DNA of 64,000 nucleotides from Celeribacter sp. HF31 (GCF_011806455.1 NZ_JAATOT010000004.1:124001-188000); one strand, 5' to 3'. Counted from the first letter of the stretch, positions 42,789 to 51,096 are shown. Notes: a model not told the origin generated them from the sequence alone. Made by a program: numbers and translations.

Positions 42789-43248
42789 GAGACGTCCCTC
42801 GTCAGTATCTGTGCGGGCGGTGTGACGAAGGGAAATGTCGCCGGGGTGACGGTTTTGTATCCGTTTTGTAACGGCATATTTTTGCGGGTGTTTCTGGCGA
42901 GACCATGCCCCGCTTAGCCGTGCCCAGCAGGCCGAGCTCTCAGCATTTACGGTCGAAATTCCCTGACACTCCGAACTTATGTTCAAAAAGGAACAGTGTG
43001 GAGAATTATGAGGATGGAGAGGCATCACGCCACTGTTTGTGCATGAAATGTGAAAAAGTTCCCGAGATCACGACATTTGTGATGTTCAAATATAAACATT
43101 ATATCGGTCAAGTCTTGTATATATGTTCCTATTTACACACCTGTGACGGAAGCCTACATTCATTCTCATAGAAAGACGCAAAAACGAACACACAGCGTCT
43201 TCCACAACTGACGTGTCACACACGAAACACTTATAAAGGACCAAAACC
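42789..43248. other. Divergent intergenic region of phytase-like and secreted protein copy 2 genes
   Basis: About 460 nt. The left part (42845-42872) holds a PHO-box-like triple repeat for the minus-strand gene. The middle is A+T-rich with TTATGTTCAAAAA and ATGTTCAAATATAAACATTATA, which resemble sequences upstream of secreted protein copy 1. The right 124 nt (from 43125) are the duplicated leader. Confidence 0.5.
42845..42872 (-). promoter_or_regulatory. PHO-box-like direct repeat upstream of the phytase-like gene
   Basis: On the minus strand GTTACA-N5-GATACA-N5-GTCACC, three 6-mers spaced at exactly 11 bp, as in PhoB sites. It lies 57 nt before the start codon. Confidence 0.5.
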
Positions 43249-43590
43249 ATGACCAACTCTTTCAAAACCCTCGCTGCCGCTGCCATCGTTGCCGTTGCCG
43301 GTTCCGCCGCTTTCGCTGGCCCGAACTACATCATCCCGGGCAACCAGGCCTCCTCGAAAACCACCGCAAACGTCGAGCTCGTCCGCGCCGACGCACCCGC
43401 AACGCTCGAAGTTTACTCCGTGCACGGCGGTGAGCGCGTGGCTCTTCTTGGCTCCACCGACGTCAAAGCCGGCGCCAACACCGACGTGAAAGTCAGCCTG
43501 TCCACCGCGCCGCGCTCCAACATCGAGTTCGTGCTCGTGGGCGCCAACGGTGCTGATCTGGCCGAAACCAACGTGAACAACATCCAATAA
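43125..43590 (+). repeat. Inverted duplication, unit 2 (with 23196-23661)
   Basis: Nearly identical to the segment at 23196-23661 in opposite orientation, covering leader and reading frame. Downstream homology continues to about 43614 and to the terminator at 43635-43672. Confidence 0.9.
43249..43590 (+). CDS. Small secreted protein, copy 2
   Basis: A 113-residue exported protein, identical to copy 1 except for about three residues near the C-terminus (SLSTAPRS for SLSSSPRS, LAETN for LAQTN). The signal peptide is identical. It is preceded by the same leader (ACTTATAAAGGACCAAAACC before ATG) and followed by a related terminator, without the 70-bp insertion of copy 1. High conservation over the reading frame and leader suggests a recent duplication or gene conversion. 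Confidence 0.88.
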   Translation: MTNSFKTLAAAAIVAVAGSAAFAGPNYIIPGNQASSKTTANVELVRADAPATLEVYSVHGGERVALLGSTDVKAGANTDVKVSLSTAPRSNIEFVLVGANGADLAETNVNNIQ

Positions 43591-43634
43591 CGGGTGGTCC
43601 AGTTCGCTCTGAACAATGTGCTCAGGGTGGATGG

Positions 43635-43672
43635 AAAAATGCCGCGGGAGGAAACTCCTGCGGCATTTTTTT
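43635..43672 (+). terminator. Terminator of secreted protein copy 2
   Basis: AAAAATGCCGC and GCGGCATTTTT pair, and after one mismatch the stem continues with GGAG/CTCC around a GAAA tetraloop. Followed by a T-run. Sister to the terminator at 23047-23083. Confidence 0.9.
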
Positions 43673-43786
43673 CTGTCTCAAAGGTCCAAGGCATAACCGG
43701 GTCAATCACATTTAAAATGTTGCAAATCCTTTTTGTGGATTTCCCCAATCAAATGTGTGACATCGGGGCGCTGAATGGAGAATGTC

Positions 43787-45043
43787 ATGAGTCTGCCAGA
43801 GAATTCCGCCGAGACGACTTTAGAGAAAACAAGCGCGCGTCTGACCGAACTGTTCGCCCATCGGACCGAAAGGATGCGGGCGTCCGAAATCCGCGAGCTT
43901 CTTAAACTTCTCGATCAGCCGGACATTATTTCCTTTGCGGGCGGCATTCCCGACCCGGCCTATTTCCCGCGCGAAGCCTTTGCCGAGGCGATGACCAAGG
44001 CTTTGAGCGAACAGGCGGCGGCGGTCGCATTGCAATATTCCACGTCCGAGGGCTATACGCCGCTTCGCGACTGGATCGTCGGCTATATGGCGCGCCACGG
44101 TGTGACCTGTACCCGCGACAACATCCTGATCACGGCAGGCTCGCAGCAGGCCCTGGATTATCTGGGCAAGATTTTCCTCAATGCGAATGATACCGCGCTT
44201 GTGACCTGGCCGACCTACATGGGCGCGCTGGGGGCGTTCAACGCCTATGAGCCGCGCTACGACCGGATCGATCCGCAGACCAACCGGCCCACCGAAGACG
44301 TGCTGGCCGACGCGAAAGCCGCAGGCGGCGAAGTCAAATTCGCCTACCTGTCGACCGATTTCGCCAACCCCACCGGCGTGACCCTGACCGAGGAGCAGCG
44401 CCGCACCGTATTGGCGCGCGCCGAGGCGCTGGGCTGCGCGGTGATCGAGGACGCGGCCTATCAGGAGCTGCGCTACCGCGGCGAAGAGATCAAGCCGATC
44501 CTGGCACTTGAAATCGAAGAAAAGGGCGATATCGACGCCTGTCGCACGATCTACCTCGGCTCTTTCTCGAAAACCTTGGCGCCGGGGCTGCGCGTCGGCT
44601 GGGCCGTGGCGGCGAAGCCGGTGATCAGCCAGATGGTGCTCACCAAACAAGCCGCCGATCTTCAGACCGCGACGATCAACCAGATCGCGGTGAGCGAAGT
44701 GGCGCATGGCGTGTTCGAGGATCACGTGGCGACGCTGCGCGAGGTTTACGGCGTGCGGCTGGACGCGATGCTGAGCGCGCTCAAACGTCATATGCCCGAA
44801 GGCGTCGAGTGGACCAAACCGGATGGCGGGATGTTCGTCTGGGTGACCCTGCCGCGGGGCATGGATGGGGCGGAGCTTTTGAAAGAGGCGCTCAAAGCCA
44901 ATGTCGCTTTTGTGCCGGGTGGGGCGTTCTATGCCGATGGCTCGAACCGCAACACGCTGCGGCTCAACTTCTCGATGTCGGCGGCGGCGAAGATCGAAGA
45001 GGGCATTGCGCGTCTGGGGGATGTCATCCGCACTCAACTCTGA
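43787..45043 (+). CDS. PLP-dependent aminotransferase, class I (2-aminoadipate/aromatic type)
   Basis: A 418-residue fold-type I aminotransferase. It has FAGGIPDPAYFP (about residue 48), ITAGSQQALDYLGKIFLN, the Asn/Asp pair STDFANPTGVT...EDAAYQELRY and the PLP lysine in SFSKTLAPGLRVGW. The pattern is that of the MocR-type catalytic domain without a DNA-binding part, as in LysN or KAT-type enzymes. Start 43787 has GGAG about 8 nt before it; the ATG at 43775 overlaps that site. Amino donor unknown. Confidence 0.9.
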   Translation: MSLPENSAETTLEKTSARLTELFAHRTERMRASEIRELLKLLDQPDIISFAGGIPDPAYFPREAFAEAMTKALSEQAAAVALQYSTSEGYTPLRDWIVGYMARHGVTCTRDNILITAGSQQALDYLGKIFLNANDTALVTWPTYMGALGAFNAYEPRYDRIDPQTNRPTEDVLADAKAAGGEVKFAYLSTDFANPTGVTLTEEQRRTVLARAEALGCAVIEDAAYQELRYRGEEIKPILALEIEEKGDIDACRTIYLGSFSKTLAPGLRVGWAVAAKPVISQMVLTKQAADLQTATINQIAVSEVAHGVFEDHVATLREVYGVRLDAMLSALKRHMPEGVEWTKPDGGMFVWVTLPRGMDGAELLKEALKANVAFVPGGAFYADGSNRNTLRLNFSMSAAAKIEEGIARLGDVIRTQL

Positions 45044-45058
45044 GATCGTCGGAAATAG

Positions 45059-45089
45059 AAAAAGAGGGGCGAGACGGCCCCTCTTTTTA
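45059..45089 (+). terminator. Terminator after aminotransferase
   Basis: AAAAGAGGGGC and GCCCCTCTTTT form a perfect 11-bp stem with a 6-nt loop and flanking A and T runs. Confidence 0.9.
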
Positions 45090-45108
45090 TGTCTGAACTA
45101 AGGTCGAT

Positions 45109-45223
45109 TAAAGCGTTTTTCAAAAAACTTGAGGCACTCAATTTTTGAAAAACGCAGCAAGATCAATTCAGTGTCGCAACGTTTTTCGCTCAATCTGATT
45201 CAGATTAAACGAAAAACGCTTTA
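45109..45223. repeat. 115-bp TIR repeat, copy A
   Basis: Ends in perfect 13-bp inverted repeats, TAAAGCGTTTTTC and GAAAAACGCTTTA. Hairpin 1 pairs GCGTTTTTCAAAAA (45113-45126) with TTTTTGAAAAACGC (45142-45155) around TTGAG-gca-CTCAA. Hairpin 2 pairs CGTTTTTCG (45180-45188) with CGAAAAACG (45210-45218) around AATCTGA-t-TCAGATT. Its last three bases are the stop codon of the minus-strand gene starting at 45784. Same orientation as copies B and C. Confidence 0.85.
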
Positions 45224-45784
45224 GTAGCCGAAGCGGCCCAAGGCGCGGTAGTCGATGCTCTCCAAAAGCGGCAGAACCACATCGCGCGGTTCGCCCGAGG
45301 CCTGAACCAAAACGCGACCCTCAACCAAGGCGGTGAGATCGCCCTCATTTTCGAGGAATTTCTCGCGCCCCACGCGCACGGTTTTCATGCCCATGGCGCC
45401 TGCGTTGGAAATCATGCCGCCCATCATGGCGATCATCGGACTGTCCACCACGATGGAAATGGTGAAACTGTCGCCCGTCTCATTGGTGTAGCTTTGCGCC
45501 GCCGCCGTGCCGCCGCCCATCATGGCAAAACCGGCCACGGTGTCGGTGTCTTCTTCTGCGGTCCAGCCTTCGGGAGCGGCGGGCAGGAAATCGGCCAAGG
45601 CGCCGGTCTGCATTTCTTGCAACAATTGTTTGGCGTAATCCAACTCTTCGAGCGCATAGGTGACGTCGCCGTCTTCATAGGCTTTGAGCGCGCTTTGCAG
45701 CGTGTCGGTGACGTCATCCGCCATGGCGCCTGTCGCCACGAAAAGGCCAAAGCCGGTGCCGAGTAGAACAGTTTTAAGTGTCAT
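45221..45784 (-). CDS. Hypothetical periplasmic protein
   Basis: A 187-residue protein with a signal peptide (MTLKTVLLGTGFGLFVATGAMA) and a soluble domain. An alpha-helical part (DVTDTLQSALKAYEDGDVTYALEELDYAKQLLQEM) is followed by an Met/Gly-rich strand part (GGMISNAGAMGMKTVRVGREKF). GGAGGGGACCTC precedes the ATG at 45784. The stop codon is part of repeat copy A, so its transcript ends in a hairpin. No family recognised beyond resemblance to small proteins of unknown function in the group. Confidence 0.8.
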   Translation of the reverse strand: MTLKTVLLGTGFGLFVATGAMADDVTDTLQSALKAYEDGDVTYALEELDYAKQLLQEMQTGALADFLPAAPEGWTAEEDTDTVAGFAMMGGGTAAAQSYTNETGDSFTISIVVDSPMIAMMGGMISNAGAMGMKTVRVGREKFLENEGDLTALVEGRVLVQASGEPRDVVLPLLESIDYRALGRFGY

Positions 45785-45935
45785 GAGGTCCCCTCCGATG
45801 ATGATAAGATCATAGAAAACCGGCCCGACGTCTGTCACAAGGGGAAGAATAGAGATCGGACCTCATCGCTGATGAGGCGCATTTAAGACGTATGATTTTA
45901 TGGTGTTAGGCCAGCTCATATTTGGAGGCAAAGGC

Positions 45936-46322
45936 ATGATCGACATGGGTGTGATAAGCGGCATTGCCCTTCCGGTGGGGCTGATCGGTGTGGCGGCTCT
46001 GGCCTTGCCTCTGGCGCTGACCCCGCGTGGCACCCGCTCGCAAAAACGTCTGCTGGTCTCAGTTCTACTGAGCGCTTTGGGGCTCTTCGTGTTGGGCGGG
46101 GCTTTGTTCGCCTTTCTCTACGAGGTCGATGGCGTGCCGGTCATTCAGACAATACGTTCAGCCCCCGGAGAGATGTTCGGCTTTCTCGCCCGTCGTGCCG
46201 CTCTGGCCAGCCTGATCTGGTTGCCGCTTTTGGGCCTCGCTTGGCTTAGCCTCGCGCGTCGCGTCGAACAGATCAAATCCGACGAGGCCATGCGCCACGA
46301 TCTGCCCGATCAAGAGACATAA
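45936..46322 (+). CDS. Hypothetical three-helix membrane protein
   Basis: A 128-residue inner-membrane protein with three hydrophobic helices (GVISGIALPVGLIGVAALALPLAL, RLLVSVLLSALGLFVLGGALFAFLY, RRAALASLIWLPLLGLAWLSLARR) and a charged C-terminus. TTTGGAGGCAAAGGC precedes ATG 45936; an ATG at 45900 gives 12 more residues. No family recognised. It lies between repeat copies A and B. Confidence 0.72.
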   Translation: MIDMGVISGIALPVGLIGVAALALPLALTPRGTRSQKRLLVSVLLSALGLFVLGGALFAFLYEVDGVPVIQTIRSAPGEMFGFLARRAALASLIWLPLLGLAWLSLARRVEQIKSDEAMRHDLPDQET

Positions 46323-46359
46323 CCCGATCAAATCCCTCGCGCTTGCGCGGCAGTGCAGC

Positions 46360-46474
46360 TAAAGCGTTTGTCAAAAAACATGAGGCACTCAATTTTTGAG
46401 AAACGCAGCAATATCTATTCAGCGTTGCAAGGTTTTTCGCTCAATCTGATTTAGATTAAACGAAAAACGCTTTA
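46360..46474. repeat. 115-bp TIR repeat, copy B
   Basis: TAAAGCGTTTGTC at the left and GAAAAACGCTTTA at the right, with the same two hairpins as copy A and one mismatch in the TIR pair. It lies between two plus-strand membrane protein genes and does not overlap a stop codon. Confidence 0.85.
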
Positions 46475-46521
46475 AGCTGAATACAACGGCCGGACGACCC
46501 CGGCGCGACAGGGGACACCCC

Positions 46522-46788
46522 ATGCTGGGCTTTTTGCGGTTTCTGATCATCGGCTTTGTCGTCATGACCCTGTTCTATGGGCTTTTGTCGATCTACGTCC
46601 GCTCGCTCACCCGCGAACGTCTTGAAGAAGATTGGGAAAAAGAGGGTTCCATTGGCGAGAGGGACGCTTATGTGGAGGAGGGGATCAAAGCCTATGAGCG
46701 CTCTTTCCGTCCGAAACTGTTGCTCTTGGTCTATATCCTGCCGCTGATCGTCTTTGCCGCGATCTTTTATGTGACGAATTTTCTGTGA
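46522..46788 (+). CDS. Hypothetical two-helix membrane protein
   Basis: An 88-residue inner-membrane protein. Helix 1 is FLRFLIIGFVVMTLFYGLLSIYV, a charged loop (RERLEEDWEKEGSIGERDAYVEEGIKAYE) follows, and helix 2 is KLLLLVYILPLIVFAAIFYVTNFL. Its stop is 10 nt before the DUF1523 gene, so the two probably work together. GACAGGGGACACCCC precedes the ATG. Function unknown. Confidence 0.82.
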   Translation: MLGFLRFLIIGFVVMTLFYGLLSIYVRSLTRERLEEDWEKEGSIGERDAYVEEGIKAYERSFRPKLLLLVYILPLIVFAAIFYVTNFL

Positions 46789-46798
46789 GGCCCCGCCG

Positions 46799-47434
46799 AT
46801 GCGCTATGTGAAATGGACCCTGATCGCCCTGATCGTTCTGATTGTCGGAGGGTTTGCGCATTACACCCTGCCGCAGCATGACATCGTGCGGATCGTGAAC
46901 ACCTATGAGGAACGTCAGGATCTGTCCGGCTGGACCACGATGTTCTGGCAGGCGCCTGACAATGGCTCGACGACCGGCGATCAAACCCGTGATGTGCAGT
47001 TCATTCAGGCCGTGCGTCCGAACGGCAAGAGCATCGTCTATCGCAACGAAGACACCGGCTGGGGCTGGCCGCCCTACTTCAAATTCGACACGGCGAACCT
47101 TTATACCGAGGCCAATGATGCAATCTCGACCAAGGCGGCCCCCGAATGGGTTGCCGTCACCCACTATGGTTGGCGCTCTGAGCTTTTGTCGATCTTCCCC
47201 AATGCGATGGGGATCAAACCGGTCGCGGGCCCGGATGTGACCATCATCCCCTGGGCCAATATCATCATCCTGACGGTCCTGTTCCTCTTTGTGGTGACCC
47301 TTTACCGTATGTGGCAACAATTCCGCCAACGTGCCATCGAACCGCTGGTCGATGATGTCGAAGACGTGCTTGAGCTGGCCGATGAGAAAAAGGACAGCGC
47401 GGTCGATAAGGTCAAAGGCTGGTTCAAACGATAA
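46799..47434 (+). CDS. DUF1523 family membrane protein
   Basis: A 211-residue protein of the DUF1523 family. An N-terminal helix (YVKWTLIALIVLIVGGFAHYTLP) leads to a periplasmic part with DIVRIVNTYEER, NGKSIVYRNEDTGWGWPPYFKFDTANL and VAVTHYGWRSELLSIFPNA, and a second helix (IIILTVLFLFVVTLYRMW) ends in a cytoplasmic coiled tail. Conserved in Rhodobacterales; role unknown. Confidence 0.9.
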   Translation: MRYVKWTLIALIVLIVGGFAHYTLPQHDIVRIVNTYEERQDLSGWTTMFWQAPDNGSTTGDQTRDVQFIQAVRPNGKSIVYRNEDTGWGWPPYFKFDTANLYTEANDAISTKAAPEWVAVTHYGWRSELLSIFPNAMGIKPVAGPDVTIIPWANIIILTVLFLFVVTLYRMWQQFRQRAIEPLVDDVEDVLELADEKKDSAVDKVKGWFKR

Positions 47435-47462
47435 AAAAAGGGGCCTCGGAGAGCCCCTTTTT
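47435..47462. terminator. Terminator between DUF1523 and ALDH16 genes
   Basis: AAAAAGGGGC and GCCCCTTTTT form a perfect 10-bp stem with an 8-nt loop. Both strands have T-runs, so it can end the convergent transcripts. Confidence 0.9.
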
Positions 47463-47473
47463 CATGTCCTGTT

Positions 47474-49804
47474 TTATTCCCCGTAGGGCACCCAGATCGT
47501 TTTGACCTCGGTCGCCTGCGCCAACCAGTCCCGCGCGGGATAGGCTCGGCTCAGCCCGTTGTTGACCCAGGAACGTTTCAAATTCCCGGCGCTCTCTTTT
47601 TCGATCACAGCGGAAATCTCGGCGGAGGAGAAACTCCACACAGCTTCCACATCCATATGCCCGGCCATGGTTTTCGCCAGCTCCTTATGCGGCCCGGTCA
47701 GGATGTTGACGACACCTGCGGGCACGTCGGACGTGTCGAGCACCTGATAGAAATCGGTCGCAGCCAAAGGATAGGCCTCAGACGCCACGGCAATGACCCG
47801 GTTGCCCATGGCAATCGCGGGTGCGATCACCTCGATCAGCCCGGCAAGGGGCCGGTCATCACAAAACGCGCCGATCACGCCGACGGGTTCGTTCATCGCC
47901 AAAGCCACACCGCGCATCGGCACAGGTTTCGCCGCCCCGTCGAGCTTGTCGCACCACGCGGCATAGGTGAAGAGCGTGTCGATCGCCTCCGCCACTTCGG
48001 CCTGGGCCTTCGCCTCAGTCGTTCCGGTCAGATCGCGGATGCGGGTGGCGAATTCATCGGCGCGGGCCGAGAGGTTTTCGCCGATGAAATACATCACCTG
48101 CGCCCGGTTGTGGGCGGTTGCTTTCGCCCAGCCCTTGGCACCTTGCGCGGCCTCGACGGCGTTGCGAATGTCCTTGCGGCTGGCAATCGAGCTATGGCCC
48201 AAGAGCTTGCCTTTCGGGGCGTAGATCGCCTGAGAATAGCCGCCATCGGGCCGCGCCTGTTTGCCGCCGATGTAGAGCTTTGCGGTGCGATCCAGCCCCA
48301 GAACCTCGACGTCATCCGGCTTCACATGCGCTTTTGCGGGCTTCACGGGCGTCGCTTTGCCTTTGGGTTTGGTATAGGCCATCAGACCTTCCCAACCGCC
48401 CTCGCGCCCAAAACCGCTTTCGCGCACACCGCCAAATCCGGCGCTCGCGTCAAACATGTTCGACCCGTTGACCCAGACGACACCGGCCACGAGTTTCGGC
48501 GCAATATCCAATGCCAGATTGACGTTCTCGGTCCAGAGTGACGCCGCCAAGCCATAGCGCGTGTTGTTCGCCACCTGCACCGCCTCGGCGGGCGTGCGGA
48601 AGGTGGTAGACACAAGCACCGGCCCAAAGATTTCTTCCTGCATCAAGAGCGACGAGGGCTCCAGCCCCGACACCAAGGTCGGCGGGTAGAAACAGCCCTC
48701 CGGCGCTTTCACAGGTTGATGCACGGTGCCCTCGGATCCGCCCTTGGCCACGAGGCTTTTGATCCTCTCCAACTGCACTGGGTCCACGATGGCACCGACA
48801 TCAATGCTCTTGTCCAAAGGATTGCCGATGCGCAGATTGGCCATGCGGGCCACAAGCCGCGCGTGGAAATCCTCGGCAATGCCTTCTTGAACGAGCAAAC
48901 GCGACCCCGCGCAGCAGACCTGCCCTTGGTTGAAGAAAATCGCATCGACCAGGCCTTCGATGGCGCTGTCGATGTCGGCATCCTCAAAGACGATGTAGGG
49001 CGATTTGCCGCCGAGTTCGAGTGTCAGAGATTTACCCGAGCCAGCGGTCGCCTCGCGAATGCGCCGTCCCACTGCGGTCGATCCGGTGAACGCAATTTTG
49101 TCCACGCCGGGATGCGTGACGATCATTTCGCCCACCGCGCCGTCGCCGGTCACAATATTGACGACGCCTTTCGGTACGCCTGCTTCCTGACAAATCTGCG
49201 CAAACAGCAAAGCGGTGAGCGAGGTATATTCCGCCGGCTTCAACACCACCGTATTGCCCATTGCAATCGCGGGCGCCACCTTCCACGCCAGCATCAAAAG
49301 CGGGAAGTTCCACGGGATGATCTGGCCGCAAACGCCAAGCGCCTCGCGCCCCGGAAGCTCTTCGTCCATGAGCTGCGCCATACCCGCGTGGTAATAGAAA
49401 TGCCGCGCGACCAGAGCCACGTCGATGTCACGGCTCTCGCGGATCGGTTTGCCGTTATCCAAGGTCTCCAACACGGCAAAGAGCCGCGCGTGTTTCTGCA
49501 CCAGTCGCGCCAGCGCATAAAGCACCTTGGCCCGCGCTTTGCTGTCCTTCGCCCATTTGCTCTGCGCCTTGCGGGCGGCAGTCACGGCGGCATCGACATC
49601 GGCCTCTGTCGCCCGAGTCAGATGCGCCAAAACCTCGCCCGTCGCGGGGTTCTTGGCCTCAAAAACCGCGCCCGGCTCCGTCATCGTCCCATTGATGAAC
49701 AGCCCGAACCGATCGCCGCCATCCACCAGCCACGCCAGAGCTTCCGCCGCGCTTTCGGGCGCTGTGCCATAGTCCATTGTGTCGAAAATCTCTTTGACTG
49801 TCAT
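47474..49804 (-). CDS. Two-domain aldehyde dehydrogenase, ALDH16 family
   Basis: A 776-residue enzyme with two ALDH domains. The first (about 30-490) is complete: PWNFPLLMLAWK, the catalytic Glu in LELGGKSP and the catalytic Cys in FFNQGQVCCAGSRL (about C297). The second domain (about 510-776) keeps the fold (IAPAIAMGNRVIAVASE, AGVVNILTGPHKELAKTMAGH) but lacks the catalytic Cys and Glu. This matches ALDH16, whose second domain is structural. With deoC it would oxidise acetaldehyde or other aldehydes. Start 49804 overlaps the upstream gene. Confidence 0.92.
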   Translation of the reverse strand: MTVKEIFDTMDYGTAPESAAEALAWLVDGGDRFGLFINGTMTEPGAVFEAKNPATGEVLAHLTRATEADVDAAVTAARKAQSKWAKDSKARAKVLYALARLVQKHARLFAVLETLDNGKPIRESRDIDVALVARHFYYHAGMAQLMDEELPGREALGVCGQIIPWNFPLLMLAWKVAPAIAMGNTVVLKPAEYTSLTALLFAQICQEAGVPKGVVNIVTGDGAVGEMIVTHPGVDKIAFTGSTAVGRRIREATAGSGKSLTLELGGKSPYIVFEDADIDSAIEGLVDAIFFNQGQVCCAGSRLLVQEGIAEDFHARLVARMANLRIGNPLDKSIDVGAIVDPVQLERIKSLVAKGGSEGTVHQPVKAPEGCFYPPTLVSGLEPSSLLMQEEIFGPVLVSTTFRTPAEAVQVANNTRYGLAASLWTENVNLALDIAPKLVAGVVWVNGSNMFDASAGFGGVRESGFGREGGWEGLMAYTKPKGKATPVKPAKAHVKPDDVEVLGLDRTAKLYIGGKQARPDGGYSQAIYAPKGKLLGHSSIASRKDIRNAVEAAQGAKGWAKATAHNRAQVMYFIGENLSARADEFATRIRDLTGTTEAKAQAEVAEAIDTLFTYAAWCDKLDGAAKPVPMRGVALAMNEPVGVIGAFCDDRPLAGLIEVIAPAIAMGNRVIAVASEAYPLAATDFYQVLDTSDVPAGVVNILTGPHKELAKTMAGHMDVEAVWSFSSAEISAVIEKESAGNLKRSWVNNGLSRAYPARDWLAQATEVKTIWVPYGE

Positions 49805-50067
49805 AGCGAAGCTGCCCCCATGCCTTTCGCTGTAAGTTCCCACGGCTCTGATGTGGTGTTTTCTTTCATGTAACCTTGTTTACGAAGTTGGGTCGCCCCC
49901 CAACGCATCTCGTATTGCCACTTGAGAAGCCTAGTTCGGTTTGTTCGCAAGTCAGCTTCGTGATGCGTCCATATGTGGTCTGCGACATCAATCAAGTATG
50001 CTTTTCCACCCAAAGCTTTCAAAGCTTCAAAGACCCATAAACGAAGATCATCTCGTGAAACACTCAT
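49801..50067 (-). CDS. Small winged-helix protein, Mrr-N-like, inserted in deoC operon
   Basis: An 88-residue protein. The sequence RLWVFEALKALGGKAYLIDVADHIWTHHEADL...RWGATQLRKQGYMKEN...WELTAKG has the pattern of the winged-helix domain seen at the N-terminus of Mrr-type restriction proteins, here without a nuclease. It starts after GAGGAACTAGGCA and its stop overlaps the ALDH16 start (ATGA). Its A+T content and codon use differ clearly from both neighbours, which suggests transfer into the deoC-ALDH16 operon. Confidence 0.78.
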   Translation of the reverse strand: MSVSRDDLRLWVFEALKALGGKAYLIDVADHIWTHHEADLRTNRTRLLKWQYEMRWGATQLRKQGYMKENTTSEPWELTAKGMGAASL

Positions 50068-50082
50068 TGCCTAGTTCCTCGC

Positions 50083-51096
50083 TCACCCAATCGCATGCCG
50101 CCACGCGGCAGAATACTGCCCGGTCACATGGTGTTCCAACTGCCGCTCAATGTCGCCCAACAAAGACGAGGCGCCAAAGCGGAACAGATGCGGCGAGAGC
50201 CAGTGATCGCCCAGTTCTTCCTTGATCAGCGACAGGTAGACCAACGCATCCTTCGCCTTGGAAATCCCGCCCGCGGGTTTGTAGCCGATGCGATAGCCGG
50301 TGCGGGCGTGATAGTCGCGGATCGCGCGGATCATGACCAAAGAGACGGGCAGGGTGGCGTTGACGCTTTCCTTGCCGGTCGAGGTCTTGATGAAATCCGC
50401 GCCTGCCATCATGCAAACCTGCGACGCCTTCGCGACATTGCGCAGCGACCCCAATTCGCCGGTCGCCAGAATGGCCTTCACATGCGCCTCGCCACAGGTG
50501 GCGCGGAACGCGCGCATCTCATCGTAAAGCGCCTGCCAATTGCCGGTCAGGACGTGGCGGCGGGAGATCACGATGTCGATCTCTTTTGCGCCTGCCTTGA
50601 CGCTTTCCTCGATCTCTTTCACGCGCAGATGATAGGGCGAGAGACCCGCCGGAAACCCTGTCGAGACGGCGGCGACCGGGATGCCCGTGCCGTCCAGCGC
50701 CTCGACCGCCGTTTCGACCATATCGTGATAGACACAGACCGCGCCGGTGGTGATTGCGGGCATGCCCAAAGCGTCCAGGATGTCGGCGCGCACCGGATGG
50801 GCGGCTTTGGCGCAAAGACGTCGCACGCGCCCCGCCGTGTCATCGCCCGCCAAAGTGGTGAGGTCGATCATGGTGATTGCTTTCAACAACCATGCCGCCT
50901 GATGATCTTTCTTCACAGACCGACGTCCGGGCAGGGTGGCACAGCGTCGCTCGACAGCGGAGGTGTTCACGCGCTGGCGTTCCACGATGTCCAGATCCAG
51001 CTCCATGCCGGGATTGCGCGGTTCATGCACCTGCGGCAATTGTGCAGTACTTGTCGCGAGGCTTGTGGCCTCAGCGGTCCTATCGGGTGTGCTCAT
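50083..51096 (-). CDS. deoC: Deoxyribose-phosphate aldolase
   Basis: Cleaves 2-deoxyribose-5-phosphate into acetaldehyde and glyceraldehyde-3-phosphate. The 337-residue class I aldolase belongs to the longer DeoC type with an N-terminal extension (residues 1-75). Key residues are in EIDIVISRRHVLTG, HVKAILATGELG and the Schiff-base lysine in FIKTSTGKE; KPAGGISKAKDAL is the phosphate loop. GGAG lies 7 nt before the ATG at 51096. It is upstream of the wHTH gene and ALDH16 in one operon. Confidence 0.95.
   Translation of the reverse strand: MSTPDRTAEATSLATSTAQLPQVHEPRNPGMELDLDIVERQRVNTSAVERRCATLPGRRSVKKDHQAAWLLKAITMIDLTTLAGDDTAGRVRRLCAKAAHPVRADILDALGMPAITTGAVCVYHDMVETAVEALDGTGIPVAAVSTGFPAGLSPYHLRVKEIEESVKAGAKEIDIVISRRHVLTGNWQALYDEMRAFRATCGEAHVKAILATGELGSLRNVAKASQVCMMAGADFIKTSTGKESVNATLPVSLVMIRAIRDYHARTGYRIGYKPAGGISKAKDALVYLSLIKEELGDHWLSPHLFRFGASSLLGDIERQLEHHVTGQYSAAWRHAIG

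Noticed and set aside
40926-42917. 663-codon open frame opposite the phytase-like gene
   Set aside because: Antisense shadow; the minus-strand protein has a signal peptide and domain matches.
42905-43171. 88-codon open frame between the phytase-like and secreted protein genes
   Set aside because: It runs through the promoter region, lacks a ribosome site and has no protein-like pattern.
45109-46474. Composite transposon formed by repeat copies A and B
   Set aside because: No transposase or target duplication is seen; direct orientation alone does not support it.
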